DNA of 64,000 bases. Source: Fagopyrum homotropicum (Eukaryota; Streptophyta; Magnoliopsida; Caryophyllales; Polygonaceae). Numbering within the stretch: the stretch's first letter is position 1; the number at the start of each line of letters is the position of its first letter. The notes under the pieces are model-generated. The model ran no database searches. It was given only the letters and a program-made list of their open reading frames with translations, and was not told the DNA's origin. The stretch is from the NCBI GenBank assembly GCA_033239125.1, contig BSWB01000005.1:52436993-52500992 (forward strand), written 5' to 3'. Of this stretch, positions 22,801-33,914 are shown piece by piece. A program made the position numbers and the translations under genes.

Positions 22801-25800
22801 GCTCTCTGTAGTCTATGCACAGCCTCATCGATCCGTCCTTCTTCTTCACAAATATCATTGGCGTAGCCCCAAAGAAACACACTAGGGCGTATGAAACCTT
22901 TCTCTGCTAGCTCCTCTAACTGTTTCTTCAGCTCAAGCAGCTCTATGGGTGCCATACGATATGGAGCCTTCGAGATCGGTCTCGTGCCCGGCTCCAAGTC
23001 AATGCTAAAATCGATGCTCCTCTGTGGGGGTAGTCCTGGCAGGTCGTCACTGAATACTTCTATAATCTCACATGCAACTGGTATCTCCTCTACTGTCAAG
23101 CTCTCCCACGAAAATTTTAATTAGAGTGATTGACTTTGAACCTATTAAGTTTTACTAGCACTCGTATCAGTTTGACTTCACCATTGACTTCGTTGATCTC
23201 TGGGAGAATTTCTCCAGATGTCGATAAAATTCTTTTATAACCTTGTGATTATTCCTTCTTATCTGCTAACCAACCATCCCTAGTTAACCAGCACGTGTAA
23301 ATCCTCTGTTGTTACCAGTTAGTGTATAGTTGACCTTCTATAAGATCGTAGACTTATTTTTCTTCTATCTCTTTTGAGGTTTGAGATACCAGGTGAAAAT
23401 ATATTTCTTCCATTTATATTCCTTTAGCTCCTTCTCACACTCCTATAAGGGCACTATACCCTTACGAGTCTAGTTGTATCTTCGTCTTCCGCCAATGGCC
23501 TTATCACTTTTCCTACGATAATTTGTAGGCATTCCTCCATGATTCTTTTTATCCGAGTTATTGTCTTTGTTATTCTCTGTTATGACCTGCTAGTCTTATT
23601 AACTTAAATCCCTTCGTGAGTGAGAAATTATTAGAGACCCTCTTTTTCACCCAGACTATTCTCCTACACCCTCCTTCCTTGGGGTGCGACTTGTACTTCC
23701 GCCTTCATAGGAATCTGGTCTTTGTTGTATTCTGATCCTTGTTGAATTTCTTGTGTGTTTTAGGAGGTCACCCCACTTCCCTATTGGTGAAATCTGCCTT
23801 CCACTTTCTAGCATCCTGTAAACTTCCCTTTTTGCGGCTCTTTTATTCTTCGTATTTGGGTGGACAAGATATCTCATCTTGACTCCTACGTTTATGATTG
23901 TCTCGGTTTCCCATCTTGATTGTGGTGTCTCGTAGCTTGTCGAGAGTGATCACCTTCCGCTTTGCTTCTAGCCTCAAACTCTCACCTTCTGATCCGTCAG
24001 TAAGATTAGATTCAATGTTTCTTGTCTGGATCGCTACTATATTTCACTTTGACTTTCATGCCCATGTGTGTTTCACAAGGTATCCACTTTGTTTGTAACG
24101 TTGCTTTACACCACACTTGAAAGAACCTAGGTGATGTCGCTCCCAATTTGCATAATTGTCGATCATCCAATGCCCTTCCGGGACTACTCTCATGTATAAC
24201 CTTCATTTGCTTCCGTTAAATTGACTCGGGATCCCCTGCTTGCCATGTTCGTTGATGTTGTCCTTCAGTTCTCACTTTCCCGCCTAAACGCTCCTCAGCA
24301 AGCTCGAAGGAGTTGCCCGCCATTTGCCTACCCTTATGCACATAAGATGTGCATACTAATCCTCACGTTCACACCCTTCAAAACTTAGGTGTGTCAACTG
24401 AATGAGGATCTCTTACTGTTATCTCCATTAAGGCATAATATAACTATAAGTTCTATTAATCTTCGGCATCTGCTTATCTACATCACCTATCATTATAATC
24501 AAGCTAATAAGTCCAACTAAAGTAACCCTAAAGTCCATACTAAGCATACTGAGATCCGCGGTCGTAGTGGTGGTCAGCCGTACTTTTCTATTCCCAACCA
24601 CACTATGCATGCATTTGAAAACCAACATTTCTTTTTAAAACTCAGATCCCTTTTCGGGTTCTGCTCAAGTACTTATTCGGTCTTTCAAAAGATTTCAAGT
24701 GCCATTGTTGCCAACCTAGAGCTCTGATACCATGTTGTAACACCCCGAATTCTCAAAACTCGGAACATTACTGGTTCGGACCTCACAATGGGTCCCGACC
24801 TCAGTTTGACAACAACATCACTAGGATCTTGCAACAAGACACAAATAAAGAAACCGAAATTCATAAAAATAGTCTTTTTCGGGTAATGAATGCAACACTG
24901 TCTAGCAGCCTAAAGTACTTAAACAAAAGGAACGAACAACTGTCTTAACCAAAAGAAAGAAAAGACAAACACAACTCCCAACCCCCACTCTAAGGAGTAC
25001 GGAGACCCGGCTGACAACTACTTCCGGATCACTCAGCTGCTGGTCTAACCTACGGTAAAACTAACAACACAACAAGAGGAATCGTTAGCTAGTTATCTAA
25101 ATATTAGCAGAATAATAGCAGCACAAACACACACATAACAATATAAACACCCATCATGCTTTCAAACAAGTCCTTTTTATTATCTTGCGTTAAATTACTC
25201 TTTCACGCTAATGATACTTATTTTGTGACACGAGGGATTCCCAAACCTCGCCTCCGCCCCCGTGTAACCCTCAGGAATGGATCCGATGCATCTCACCTTG
25301 TACCTGCATGGTCTGGGTATAGAGAACCTCCCACTCTCCTGTCAGAGCTGGGCAGTGATGTCACGACCCGTTATACATACACTTGGGCCTTAAACATAAT
25401 AATAATGGTCGTCCTAGCAAGTTATTATTATTAAAACACGCACATAGCACACACAACCACTATCACTCAACTAACACCCAGAAACTGGCTAAGTAAGTCG
25501 CAAGGACTTACCTGAGTCAAAATACACTCTAACACGTCTCAAACAATCCGTACTCGTGGTAACTCAAACGCCTGTCAAAATAAGGCATGTGTATCAAAAT
25601 CACATCTCGATGTCCAACCTCATGCGAAGGAATTACGGAAAAGCTCTCTTATGGTAAAAGACCATTTTACCCTTGGTATCGTAAATTCTCAAAGTTTATT
25701 CTTGAATTCTACTAATTTCTTTCCTATCTTGTTTTCCATAAATTATATCTCTCGAATAGTTACTTATAGGTTATAAGGTTAAAACTCGAGACAAATCGAA

Positions 25801-28705
25801 GAAGGACAACACTCCTTTCCCCCGATTACTAATTACGCTACTACATATATTATACCGTCAAACATGTTTTTAACCTTTCTCCTCAACTCACTTATAACTA
25901 CATAATTTCATAACTCTCAACTCGTACTCATATATATATCTATGTATATAATTACATATATTTTTGTGTATATAACTACATGTCTAAATTCCAAACCATT
26001 CCTATATATAGTTATACATTCACGTTCCTCACTACAGTACACATATATGTGTACATTTTTCCTCTCCACACTATATATATTCATACACTCACTACAATTA
26101 TAATCCTACATAATATTACATACCCTAAAAATCTATATCCCATACAAGTGTACTGCCGTCAAGGTAACATATATATATATACAGCCCCCATTTTCTTCTC
26201 AACATTCTAAACCATCAACTACAGCTACGGTATTTGATTATTATATAAACTTGAAGCCTATAGAGTACAGGGTACAAACGCATCGATGTATATCAAGGCT
26301 GTGGGCTCACCGGTATGACTCGATCGCTGGCTGTAAGGCTCGGGTCTCTGCGTCGTGGTCCGGTTGGGAGGGCGGCACCGATCCAGAGAAGTCTGCAGTG
26401 GAGGCGTCCAAGCTGATTCACCCTTAACGGTCCACTGCTGTCTCTTAGTCCCAGTTTGCTGGAGTCGGCATCCGGAGTCGCACGCGAGAACGGGGTAGCC
26501 GCACGATATGGCGTCGGAAGGGTTGCTTCGGTCTCGATGTCGGTGGTGAGTCCGAAGGACTGCGGTCCTGCAGCAGCACTGGTGTCACGCTGCTACTGGC
26601 GGTTGGCAACGTCGGCGAACGAGCACCCGGTGGCTGCGCGTGGTTCAGATTAGGCTCCGCCTGGTGGTTCCGCAAACAAGGAGAAGGGGAAAGAGTAGGG
26701 ACGAAGGCGCACCTGGTTCGATATGCTGCTGGCTCGGCTTTGGGGCTGCTGCGCAGGTCGAACGGCGGCGACAAGGTAGGCGGTAGTCGGCTGTTGTCGA
26801 TCGCACAGCAGGAGAGGGAAGAGACATTCGCGTAACGTTGCAGTAGAGCGAGAGAGAAGCGGCAGCTTAAGGAGATAGGTTAAACGCATTATTAAGATTA
26901 GGGTTAGGATAAATTAGGTTTTAATTAGGATTAGGAAAGGGGCTAGGCTGGGCCGGCCACTCAATGCAGATGGGCCCATTTTTCCTTCATTAGAACGAGC
27001 TGAAACGAACTTGTTACTCGTACGGATCGGTAGGATATTTGCGTAATATTTTACGGACTTATATTCCGTATTAGGTAAATTATTATTTTACTTTAAAGGT
27101 ACGGAAATATCTCCGGTTACATCTTTTATTATTTTATGTGAACTAAGGTCGCATAAAATGATAAAATTTAAAATTCATTTTTTTTACTTTATTTAAGGTT
27201 AGAAGTTAGCGGATCGGAATCCGGTTAAATTCCGTATTAAACGGAGTTTAAAGTTTTCGGTTATTACAACATTGCATGGCCAAAGTGCATGGTCACTTTT
27301 GTATCGGTATATATAATGCAAACATTTATAAATTTTTTATTAGATATTGTTAATGTTTTGTCAATATATATATATGAGTATCCTTATGAATTCTTGTATA
27401 GGATGTTCGTGAGAGTTCAAAAGCATCTAAAACCACAAAAGATGTTCATATGCACATCGATGAGGATTACATAGATCGTACACCCCAAGGAAAGAGTGAC
27501 AGTGTGGTGACGAGATGCTTGTCAATGATTAATTCGGTTGATGATGTGGATGTCGTGGTCAATATGCCAACTTCAATTTTTCATCAAGAGTACTTGTTAC
27601 ACTTTGGAAAGAGGGAGATGAAAATATGGCTAGATGAACAAGAATTAGAGACGAGGCATATCAAGATATATATCAAGTATGTATTTAATACATGTCTATT
27701 ACATTTTTATTAGAGAATTTTTCGGATGTTAATCTCAATTGATTATGCATGATAGGTGCTTGTTTGAAAATTACAATCCAAGCAAATTTGTCTTTCTTTC
27801 CCCAACAAACTTGGCTTGGCCGGTGGGTACGGAAAGACGTGTTGATGAGAGAGTTGAATATATGGTTAATTCTCTACGGAATTCAGATATGACAAGACGT
27901 TTATGGTTTGCCCCCTATTATGGAGGGTAAGTAAAATGTTACTATATTACATTATATATATATATATATATTAAATTTTGGATTGTCCAGCTAGTAACCA
28001 ATTTGAGTGCATTTTTTATTCGTAGTCTTCATTGGATGTTGGCGGTGATCGATCCCTTAGAATGTGTTGTTTATTGGTTGGATCCAATACATGAAGAAGT
28101 TAGAACTGATTTTCGGATCGTGCCTAAACTGTAAGTTATATAACACAAAATGCTATACTTCCAAGTTTTTGTTGATTTCATGGATTGATAGATATTGATG
28201 GATATGTTACATTGTATTTCATTGTAGTTCTACGGAACAATTTAATGAAACAAGGATGCCTCCTACTAATCCCAAAACAAGAAAGCGAGTATTGCGTTGG
28301 AAGATCATCAAGGTTAGATCTTAATTGATTTTGTCTTGTTAAAATGAGTTTGTAATTAACATATTTGTATATTGAGCTATAAATCTTCTTTAATATTTTA
28401 GGCCCCTAAACTACCAACAGATGGCAAAAGTGGTTACTACATATGTCGTTACATGAGGGAAACTATTGAAAACGATGTGCATGATATTCCGCAAATGGTA
28501 TGCATGTGTACTTACTACATTTTAAAATATTGATATGTAAATTTGTTGATATATGTCGTTGCTTACTTTTGTTGTTTATTGTTTAATTGTTTAGTATTTT
28601 AATGGCTCACCGAAGACGTATGACAAAGACCATCTTCATGAACTGCACAAGGAGTGGCTCGAGTTTGTGGAACCTCTCATTCAAGAATGCATCGACATTG
28701 ACTGA
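15232..28705 (+). CDS. Second CACTA-1 gene: 12-exon protein with C48 (Ulp1)-like end, interrupted by element T
   Basis: Exons joined by GT-AG introns keep one frame: 15232-15567, 15687-15881, 15944-16036, 16121-16243, 16346-16684, 16845-17075 continuing at 27274-27300, 27402-27676, 27756-27926, 28026-28130, 28228-28312, 28402-28497, 28595-28705. The product is about 730 residues. The N-terminal part resembles plant CACTA accessory proteins (LGDDHPGRVKGVGLG, then a coiled-coil stretch KINELESKVMTLKKKI). A DUF8039-like segment follows, ending GGYI-AWPKC across the insertion. The last 280 residues resemble Ulp1/C48 cysteine proteases: LHWMLAVIDP gives the His and VVYWLDPIH the Asp. The usual Gln and Cys positions are Leu and Ser (PKLPTDGKSGYYICRYMRE). 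Element T splits exon 6; otherwise the frame is open throughout. Confidence 0.75.
16798..16832. repeat. AT dinucleotide microsatellite
   Basis: A run of (AT)n lies just before exon 6 of the CACTA-1 second gene, inside intron 5. A second short (TA)n run is at 27953-27971, in intron 8. Confidence 0.9.
17071..17075 (+). other. Target-site duplication ACATT, left copy (element T)
   Basis: ACATT at 17071-17075 is repeated at 27269-27273. Removing one copy and element T restores the codons Gly-Gly-Tyr-Ile-Ala-Trp-Pro-Lys of the interrupted exon. Confidence 0.95.
17076..19608 (-). repeat. 3' LTR of element T (left copy)
   Basis: 2533 bp. In element orientation it starts TGTAATAACCG and ends GGGGTGTTACA. 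Short frames inside it (17496-17774, 18320-18550, 18796-18993) are also open in the other copy because the copies are nearly identical; none has a recognisable domain. The part 18600-19200 is GC-rich, unlike the AT-rich surroundings. Confidence 0.95.
19609..19627 (-). other. Polypurine tract of element T
   Basis: In element sense the sequence CTTTTAAGAGGGCACTGA abuts the 3' LTR start. This is the usual form for gypsy elements of this type. Confidence 0.7.
19628..21751 (-). other. Worn region of element T where integrase and chromodomain are expected
   Basis: Near 19850-19935 the minus strand gives Asp-Glu-Ala-Thr-Trp-Glu-Ala-Glu-Glu, a chromodomain-type motif. No integrase motif (HHCC or DDE) could be read between 20000 and 21740, and no long frame is open. 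The integrase seems lost or beyond recognition. The 61-codon frame at 20331-20516 and the 73-codon frame at 21030-21251 on the + strand look spurious. Confidence 0.6.
21752..22270 (-). pseudogene. pol: RNase H region of element T
   Basis: The minus-strand frame 22246-21752 starts in the RT connection (MEGFSLISRPLTCLLRK) and runs through RNase H: FVVYSDASKLSLGFVLMQ, THDLELAAVVHTLKIWRHYL and CQIFTDHKSLKYIF, keeping the acidic residues. It ends after RQKRWLELMKV with an altered tail and stops. A stop near 22315 separates it from RT. It belongs to the same pol polyprotein as the next entry. Confidence 0.88.
22313..23099 (-). pseudogene. pol: Reverse transcriptase of element T, with altered catalytic residue and frameshift
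   Basis: The upstream frame (23099-22890) gives VFSDDLPGLPPQRSIDFSID and ELKKQLEELAEKGFIRPS. A shift of one base near 22890 moves to the frame 22882-22313, which reads ATPMIFVKKKDGSMRLCIDYRELN, SGYHQLRVRDQDIPKTAFRT, SFGLTNAPAVFMGLMN and VVVFIDDILVYSRS. The motif normally FSKIDLRSGYHQ is FSRIGLRSGYHQ here: GGC replaces GAC at the first catalytic Asp. The Asp pair (IDD) is intact. The enzyme should be inactive. Confidence 0.9.
23110..24720 (-). other. Region of element T where gag and protease are expected; no frame found
   Basis: No open frame over 80 codons and no gag, zinc-knuckle or protease motif can be read on the minus strand. Either this is a worn gag or non-coding filler as in non-autonomous elements. 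Short frames at 23656-23877 and 24012-24206 have no domain I recognise. Confidence 0.6.
24721..24732 (-). other. Primer binding site of element T (initiator tRNA-Met)
   Basis: On the minus strand TGGTATCAGAGC starts three bases after the 5' LTR end. It is complementary to the 3' end of initiator tRNA-Met, the usual primer of chromodomain-type plant gypsy elements. Confidence 0.92.
24736..27268 (-). repeat. 5' LTR of element T (right copy)
   Basis: 2533 bp, the partner of 17076-19608. The small number of differences dates the insertion as recent. If a plant rate near 1.3e-8 substitutions per site per year applies, the age would be about half a million years; that rate is an assumption. Confidence 0.95.
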
Positions 28706-29024
28706 CTTGCCTAGCTTAGTTTTCCATTAAGAGACCATCGGTAAAATGTGTTTGTTAACTTTTGTTAAGCATATATAATATACTATCAGAACGAAGAACG
28801 GTAGAAACTTGGTTTGTTTTTTGATGTTACTTTCGGATTATATGATTGAAATATTAATTACATGATAAGTTTGCTTATGTATTTTAGATTAATATTATTT
28901 ATATACTAATTAATTATTTTTCGGTTAAGTACAATACGTATTGTGTAATTTAAGCAGGTGCCAAATTAGCTAATTTTCATATTAAATATAATAAAGTACG
29001 GTTAATTAATTACCACGCTTTTAT
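28706..29024 (+). other. Sequence after the second CACTA-1 gene
   Basis: AT-rich 3' flank of the gene, with no frame or structure of note. It leads into the subterminal repeats. Confidence 0.6.
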
Positions 29025-29347
29025 GTAGAAACCGGGGAATAAAAATTTAAAAACTGGTAAAAATAACCGGGGTCCCACTTTTACCCCAGTTATTTTAAAA
29101 AAAATGAGGTCCGAAAATGACCCCGTTTTTTTTATAATAACCGGGGTCCGACTTTTACCCCGGTTTTTTAAAATAAACGGGGTCCGACTTTTTACGCCGG
29201 TTATTAAAAAACCGGGGTCCGAAAATTTTAACTCGGTGACATTTACCGGGGTGCGAACCGTCGGACCTCGCTCCCGTTAACCACGCTTCCATAACCGGGT
29301 TCCCATGTACAAAATATTCGGGGTCTAGGGGGGTATTTGTACTAGTG
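29025..29347 (+). repeat. Right subterminal repeats and terminal inverted repeat of CACTA-1
   Basis: ACCGGGGTCCGA-like units occur at least six times on both strands between 29030 and 29270, ending in TACTAGTG at 29347. In CACTA elements such repeats bind the TNPA-type protein; here that is inferred. The inverted terminal repeat at the left end is lost. Confidence 0.8.
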
Positions 29348-29350
29348 AAC

Positions 29351-30093
29351 ACTTAGCTTAGTCATTGAACATCTCGGCCGGGGTGAAATATAACTGAACG
29401 AGGTAAAACTTTTTTGAACCTATTATGAGTTAAGAGTTTAAGTTTGCCAATTCCTATCCTTATTACACCTTTCCTGGTTCAACGCAAGCCTAGGATGAGA
29501 CTTACCGGTGATTCCTTTGTTTGTTTACCCAAGATCATGAGTGTAGGTAATAAAGGTTTATCCTTTATTGGGGTTTGAGTGTGCCTTCATCCCATCTTTG
29601 AGAGTTAGCCTGAGACTTACCCGGTAAAGGTTGATTCTATTCCCTTGGGTGGTGTGTTGGTTTGAGATTATAGTTCCTTTCCTTAGTACCTTGAGACTTA
29701 CTCGGTAATAGGAGCTTTGTTTGGGATACTGAGTAGTGAGACTTACCCGGTAATCTATTCTCACCATAGAAACACCTTCCTTTTGCAAACCTCAGCTTTG
29801 TCCGCGTTATCCTTTGAGATCTTGAGTCGGAACCACAACTGGATGTTTTAATCCCTAGAATCCGCATTTCCCCCTTACTTGACTTTTACATCATCTTTGA
29901 TTGCTTTAATTGTAGTTATTTGCAATATTTGACAACCTGATTCCGTGCTTTGTTTCACCATAGTCCCTGTGTTCGACAACTGGAATTCTTGCTTTTATTA
30001 CAATTGATCCGTACACTGCGGGTTCGCATATCATTCAAGCATACTTCTTGGTGTATAAATTTTAAAGCTTGCACACACCTTTTGGAGCGAACA
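29351..30093 (+). repeat. 3' LTR of element A, second part
   Basis: It continues the LTR after the CACTA-1 insertion (TSD AAC at 29348-29350). It holds the four motif copies at 29497, 29612, 29693 and 29738. It ends GGAGCGAACA, as the 5' LTR ends GAGCGAACA. Confidence 0.88.
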
Positions 30094-31589
30094 TAAATCT
30101 TCTAAAAGACTGAATTTAGAAATAACTAGAACCCGAAGGGGCCTAAATTTTTCCAAATAAAGTTTTAATTTAAAATCATGTGCATAGTCGGGTTGTTGGG
30201 ATAGTAGTACGTCGGACCACCATCACACTCCGTGAATCTCTACAGCTTAGTAGATAAGATATAATATGTGGACTTATAGTATTCTACGTTTATGTAGGTT
30301 ATATGTATATCTAAGTACATGTAACATTTTAGTACCCTAAATGATAGGCAATATCCTTTAGTTGAGTTATCATAATGCGATTATCGCCCCATGGTAAAAG
30401 GTTAGTAGATCTTTAAGAGTATCTCTATAGGAGGATAATGGACTCCAACCTCGGAGTAGAGTAATGTGTTCTGGCACACACTCTAGCGATTCCTACTATC
30501 TTTCGAAGAACTAGTGAACATAAGGTGAAGATCACAAGATGATTCTTAACCATAAGAACAATCAGACAGGAAATAATATCAATTAAATTCAGATAGAAGT
30601 GATAGAAGTCCGTACAAGCAATTTAGTGGTGTGAAGACGAAAGAGGAAACTCAAGGATGCACGTACGGACTGATAAGAAGCGCAAATTGAAGAGGACAAT
30701 ATCGAAATACAAATCAAACGGGGTAGAGTACAACTACACTTGGCGGGTTAAATGACAGTACAACAAGGTGGACGACGCCATAGGCAAGTATGGGTCTGTG
30801 AGTACAAAGAAGATATGGGGTCGACCCCGATGTGAAGAATTAAAGAAGTACAAAGACATAAATTAACAAATGAGTTTGAAGATGAGAAATAAATTTCATC
30901 ATCAGAGAGACGGGTCACTTCCTCAAAGACGGGTCACTTCCTCAAAGATGAGAAATAAATATAGTAGAAGTCTGAAATTAAGACAACAAATTTCTATAAA
31001 GGTGGCATTACAGAACTACACCAACCAAGGAGGAAGAACGTGAGAGAATGATATTGGTGGACTTGAGGGTCCACAATAATTCACATAGATATTTAAGTTA
31101 CTAACATTAAAGGTTCATACCAGAGAACCGCAAACCGAAGACGACTAATGTAAGAGGAATCGCGAAGACGCACTTACAAGCTATTGTTGAAGAATTGATA
31201 AGTTCATCGACGACAAAGGAGTGATACAACCGGACTTGGAAGAGTATAAGTGAGCTTATAGTGAAGACTCTAGGAGGAGCCAAAGGAGTATAAACCGATA
31301 ACCTAGAGGGGATAGGTTTTTACCAAGTACACCCACATTGAAGGAGACTTAAGAAAGGTAAGTCGAGGGTCTTGTAGAAGATCGATTATAAACTAAATAG
31401 GAACAATTAAGGATTTACCACGTAAGGGAGGACTAGTACGTAGATAAGAAGTATAAAAATGGATCTATAGAAGAATTTTTTTCGACATATGGAAGACCCT
31501 TCGAGAGATCAACGGAGACAATTATGAAGTTAAAGTTATGCCAGTAACTTTAATTGAGAATTCGAGAAGAAGAATTTGAAGGCCAGAAA
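30094..31589. other. Unassigned worn sequence between elements A and B
   Basis: No open frame longer than 60 codons. A 19-bp unit (GACGGGTCACTTCCTCAAA) is directly repeated at about 30909-30946. On the + strand 31380-31440 gives a broken trace resembling the DYRKLN...TIK region of gypsy RT, so it may be an eroded retrotransposon interior. The evidence is weak. Confidence 0.35.
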
Positions 31590-33718
31590 TGAAACAACCC
31601 AAATCCACGGGACTTGGAGTGTCACATTGGGTTAGGATCTCACAATGGATTCTGATCCTAGCCTGACAACAAGTTCATTGGATCTTAGAACAAGGCACAG
31701 GTAGATTAAAACAAAATACATAAAAGTTGTATATGATACATCAAAAGACTTTACAAACTCAGAGCCGAGTACAAAACATCAGACCACAACATCTGATACA
31801 AAAGATCCCATATCCCGCGCATCCTAAGGTACAGAAGTCCTCAGCTGGCCACACCATCTGTCTCACCCTGCAGTGTTCCTAACCTGCAGATCATCTACAA
31901 CACGGTATCAAACCGTTAGCTACAGCAATGAAAAGCATAGAGGTAATAGCACAACCACACATCAACATCACATACATGCAATGCCACACACATTCATTTA
32001 TTATCTTTCATTACGTTATTCCATTACTAATTCAACTTCTTTTGTAACACGAGGAACCTAAAGAACCTCGTCCCTTTCCCCGTTAACACAAGGGTTTGCA
32101 TTGGGGGTGATCGTCACTCGTCCTCCCTTGTGTTACTGGCTTCCAAGCACCTCCTCCTAACCAGCAGGTGAAGACCAGTGGTTACCGCCCGTTATAATAC
32201 CCTTGGGCCAAATAAATGTAATAAATGGTCATCCTAGTCCGGTTTAGGTTATAAATGCACAATCATATGAACAAACACAACCATCACAATCATACAACCC
32301 ACAACAGCACGTTAAGTAAGTCCTATGGACTTACCTGATATACTCGTAACCTGTACCACGTCACAGCTTCCCCTTGGGGAAGTAATCAACGCCTGCAATA
32401 GCAAGGTACGCACAATCACATACTGCAAAGGTTAAAAGACTCGTCTCACTAACCACAACCAACCTATATCTCAAATCTAAACCTCAGTTCCTCAGCACAT
32501 TCATAAATGCCTAAGGCATATCCTCAACATAACATCTCATCATACTCGTACACATACTAAACCTTAAAGCCATAACCGATATCCATAACATCATCATGAT
32601 CCTCAACTCATTCTGACACCTAGCATGCATCTAATTAGTATTCCTCAATCTCAAATTTAATCCTAATTTAATTAATTAACCTTTAATTAACTAATTAAAT
32701 TTCACCAGAATAACGTTTTGCACGCTGACCATTTCTAAACCCACCTGTCATCAAATTTCATCAAACAAACAACCCATAAACACTAGAATAATATAATGAT
32801 CATAATGGAATTTCTAATTATCCATTTTGAAAATCCTAAGGTCAATTTAGGCCAAATCGCAGTACGGAAAACGAATAAATTCATAACTTATTCGTTACTA
32901 ACCCGATTGACCATCTAAAAGAAGATTCGGAATCACAACGACGCAGGCTACGCATGTACAACATCAAATTCACCGGAATCTGAGCGACGAAACTGTCCTG
33001 GTGACATATATGCTCGACCAGGTCTTCATCTACTCGGAAATGCAAAAACTTGGTACCGATATAAAGAGAATGAAGAGAGGAATCTAGAAACTCAAACGGA
33101 ATTAAAATCAGAGTAGAACTGAGTTTGAAGTTTGAGAGAAATCAGAGCTTTTACGACGAAACGTGAATTAATAAACGATTTTCCGCTATTTATAGTGAAG
33201 TCGATAATTATCCTTTAGCGAAGTCGATAATTATCCTTTAGCGAAGTCCATAATTATCCTTTAACCGATCCAATGGCGGGTTGAACCCCCTTCTCCAAAC
33301 TTCTCGAAATTGGAACAATAAATCTTGAATATTGTAGGGATAATTATTCCACAATTGCCTCGAAAAACGTGTATTCCTAAGCCGTTTTTTTAGCCGTTAA
33401 GAAACGAAATAGCGACTCTTTTGGCCGTTTTTTCTTTCCAAGTTATTTCATATCTAGGACATGTCCGATGTCCTGACCATTTCTCTCAACTGCATTTTTA
33501 TTAATTGGAGCTCCCAAATGCTCCAAATAATACCGGAGGGTAAAATAATTACCCGGGGGAAAAAGTGAAAATTTTACCATAAGCCCAAAATTACGCCAAG
33601 AACATAACGGTGGGACTTATACTCAACACTTACGCAATCTTCGCGAGTTATATGTCAATTACTATCAGTGATGAAGTTAATCAACATTAATTAGAATTCG
33701 GAAATCCTAGCTATTACA
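31590..33718 (-). repeat. 3' LTR of element B
   Basis: 2129 bp: TGAAACAACCC on the left and GCTATTACA on the right, so in element sense it starts TGTAATAGC. It has distant similarity to the LTR of T around 32040-32240 (the TTTGTAACACGAGG and CCCGTTATA regions). The window start carries part of another copy. No gene inside. Confidence 0.8.
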
Positions 33719-33745
33719 TCACACACCCCTTAAGAAAAAGTTTCG
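33719..33745 (-). other. Polypurine tract region of element B
   Basis: In element sense the sequence AACTTTTTCTTAAGGGGTGTGTGA precedes the LTR start. It corresponds in position to AAGAGGGCACTGA in T. Confidence 0.5.
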
Positions 33746-33914
33746 TCCCAAAACTTGAACAATTCCCAAATTCTCTCGGACCTATACGCCGAGGTATAGA
33801 CACTCTCTCTATCGGAGGTATCACATCTCCGTTCAAACGTATCAACCTATAAGACTCTATGACCTCAAAACACAGCATTGAGGAATCACCAACTCTAGCA
33901 ACAAGATCATAACG

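Larger units (their letters stand above)
17076..27268 (-). mobile_element. Chromodomain-type Ty3/gypsy retrotransposon, element T (young, defective)
   Basis: 10193 bp, minus orientation, with 5-bp TSD ACATT. Both LTRs are 2533 bp and differ at about 33 positions by eye (near 98.7% identity). The PBS matches initiator tRNA-Met and a polypurine tract is present. The internal 5.1 kb keeps RT, RNase H and a chromodomain trace, but no gag or integrase frame can be recognised. It is probably of the Tekay/Del type, judged from LTR termini (TGTAATAACC...GGTGTTACA), PBS and a DEATWE-like chromodomain; the clade is inferred. Confidence 0.9.
11957..29347 (+). mobile_element. CACTA (En/Spm-type) DNA transposon, CACTA-1, left end deleted
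   Basis: The right end reads ...TACTAGTG at 29341-29347, followed by AAC (29348-29350), which repeats AAC at 11937-11939 as a 3-bp target duplication. Subterminal repeats lie at 29025-29340. The element carries a TNP2-type transposase gene and a second multi-exon gene in the same direction. The left terminus and the 5' part of the transposase gene are lost. Without element T it would be about 7.2 kb. Confidence 0.88.
1087..30093 (+). mobile_element. Athila-type Ty3/gypsy retrotransposon, element A (degenerate, with nested insertions)
   Basis: The element runs from TGATAGC at 1087 to the terminal ACA at 30093. Its own length, without the CACTA insertion, is about 11.6 kb. Order: 5' LTR, PBS complementary to tRNA-Asp, gag, protease, RT, RNase H, long spacer, Athila ORF-1-type gene, polypurine tract, 3' LTR. 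The integrase is missing. The LTRs differ at roughly one base in ten to twelve by eye, plus indels, so the insertion is old. The flanks (tagct on the left, taaat on the right) do not form a target-site duplication. Confidence 0.88.

Noticed and set aside
26445..26774. 109-codon minus-strand frame in the T LTR
   Set aside because: It lies in the GC-rich part of an LTR; the other LTR copy has breaks in the same frame, and composition alone makes it open.
29030..29340. CRISPR-like spaced repeats
   Set aside because: The units are irregular, occur on both strands and end at a CACTA terminus; these are subterminal transposon repeats.
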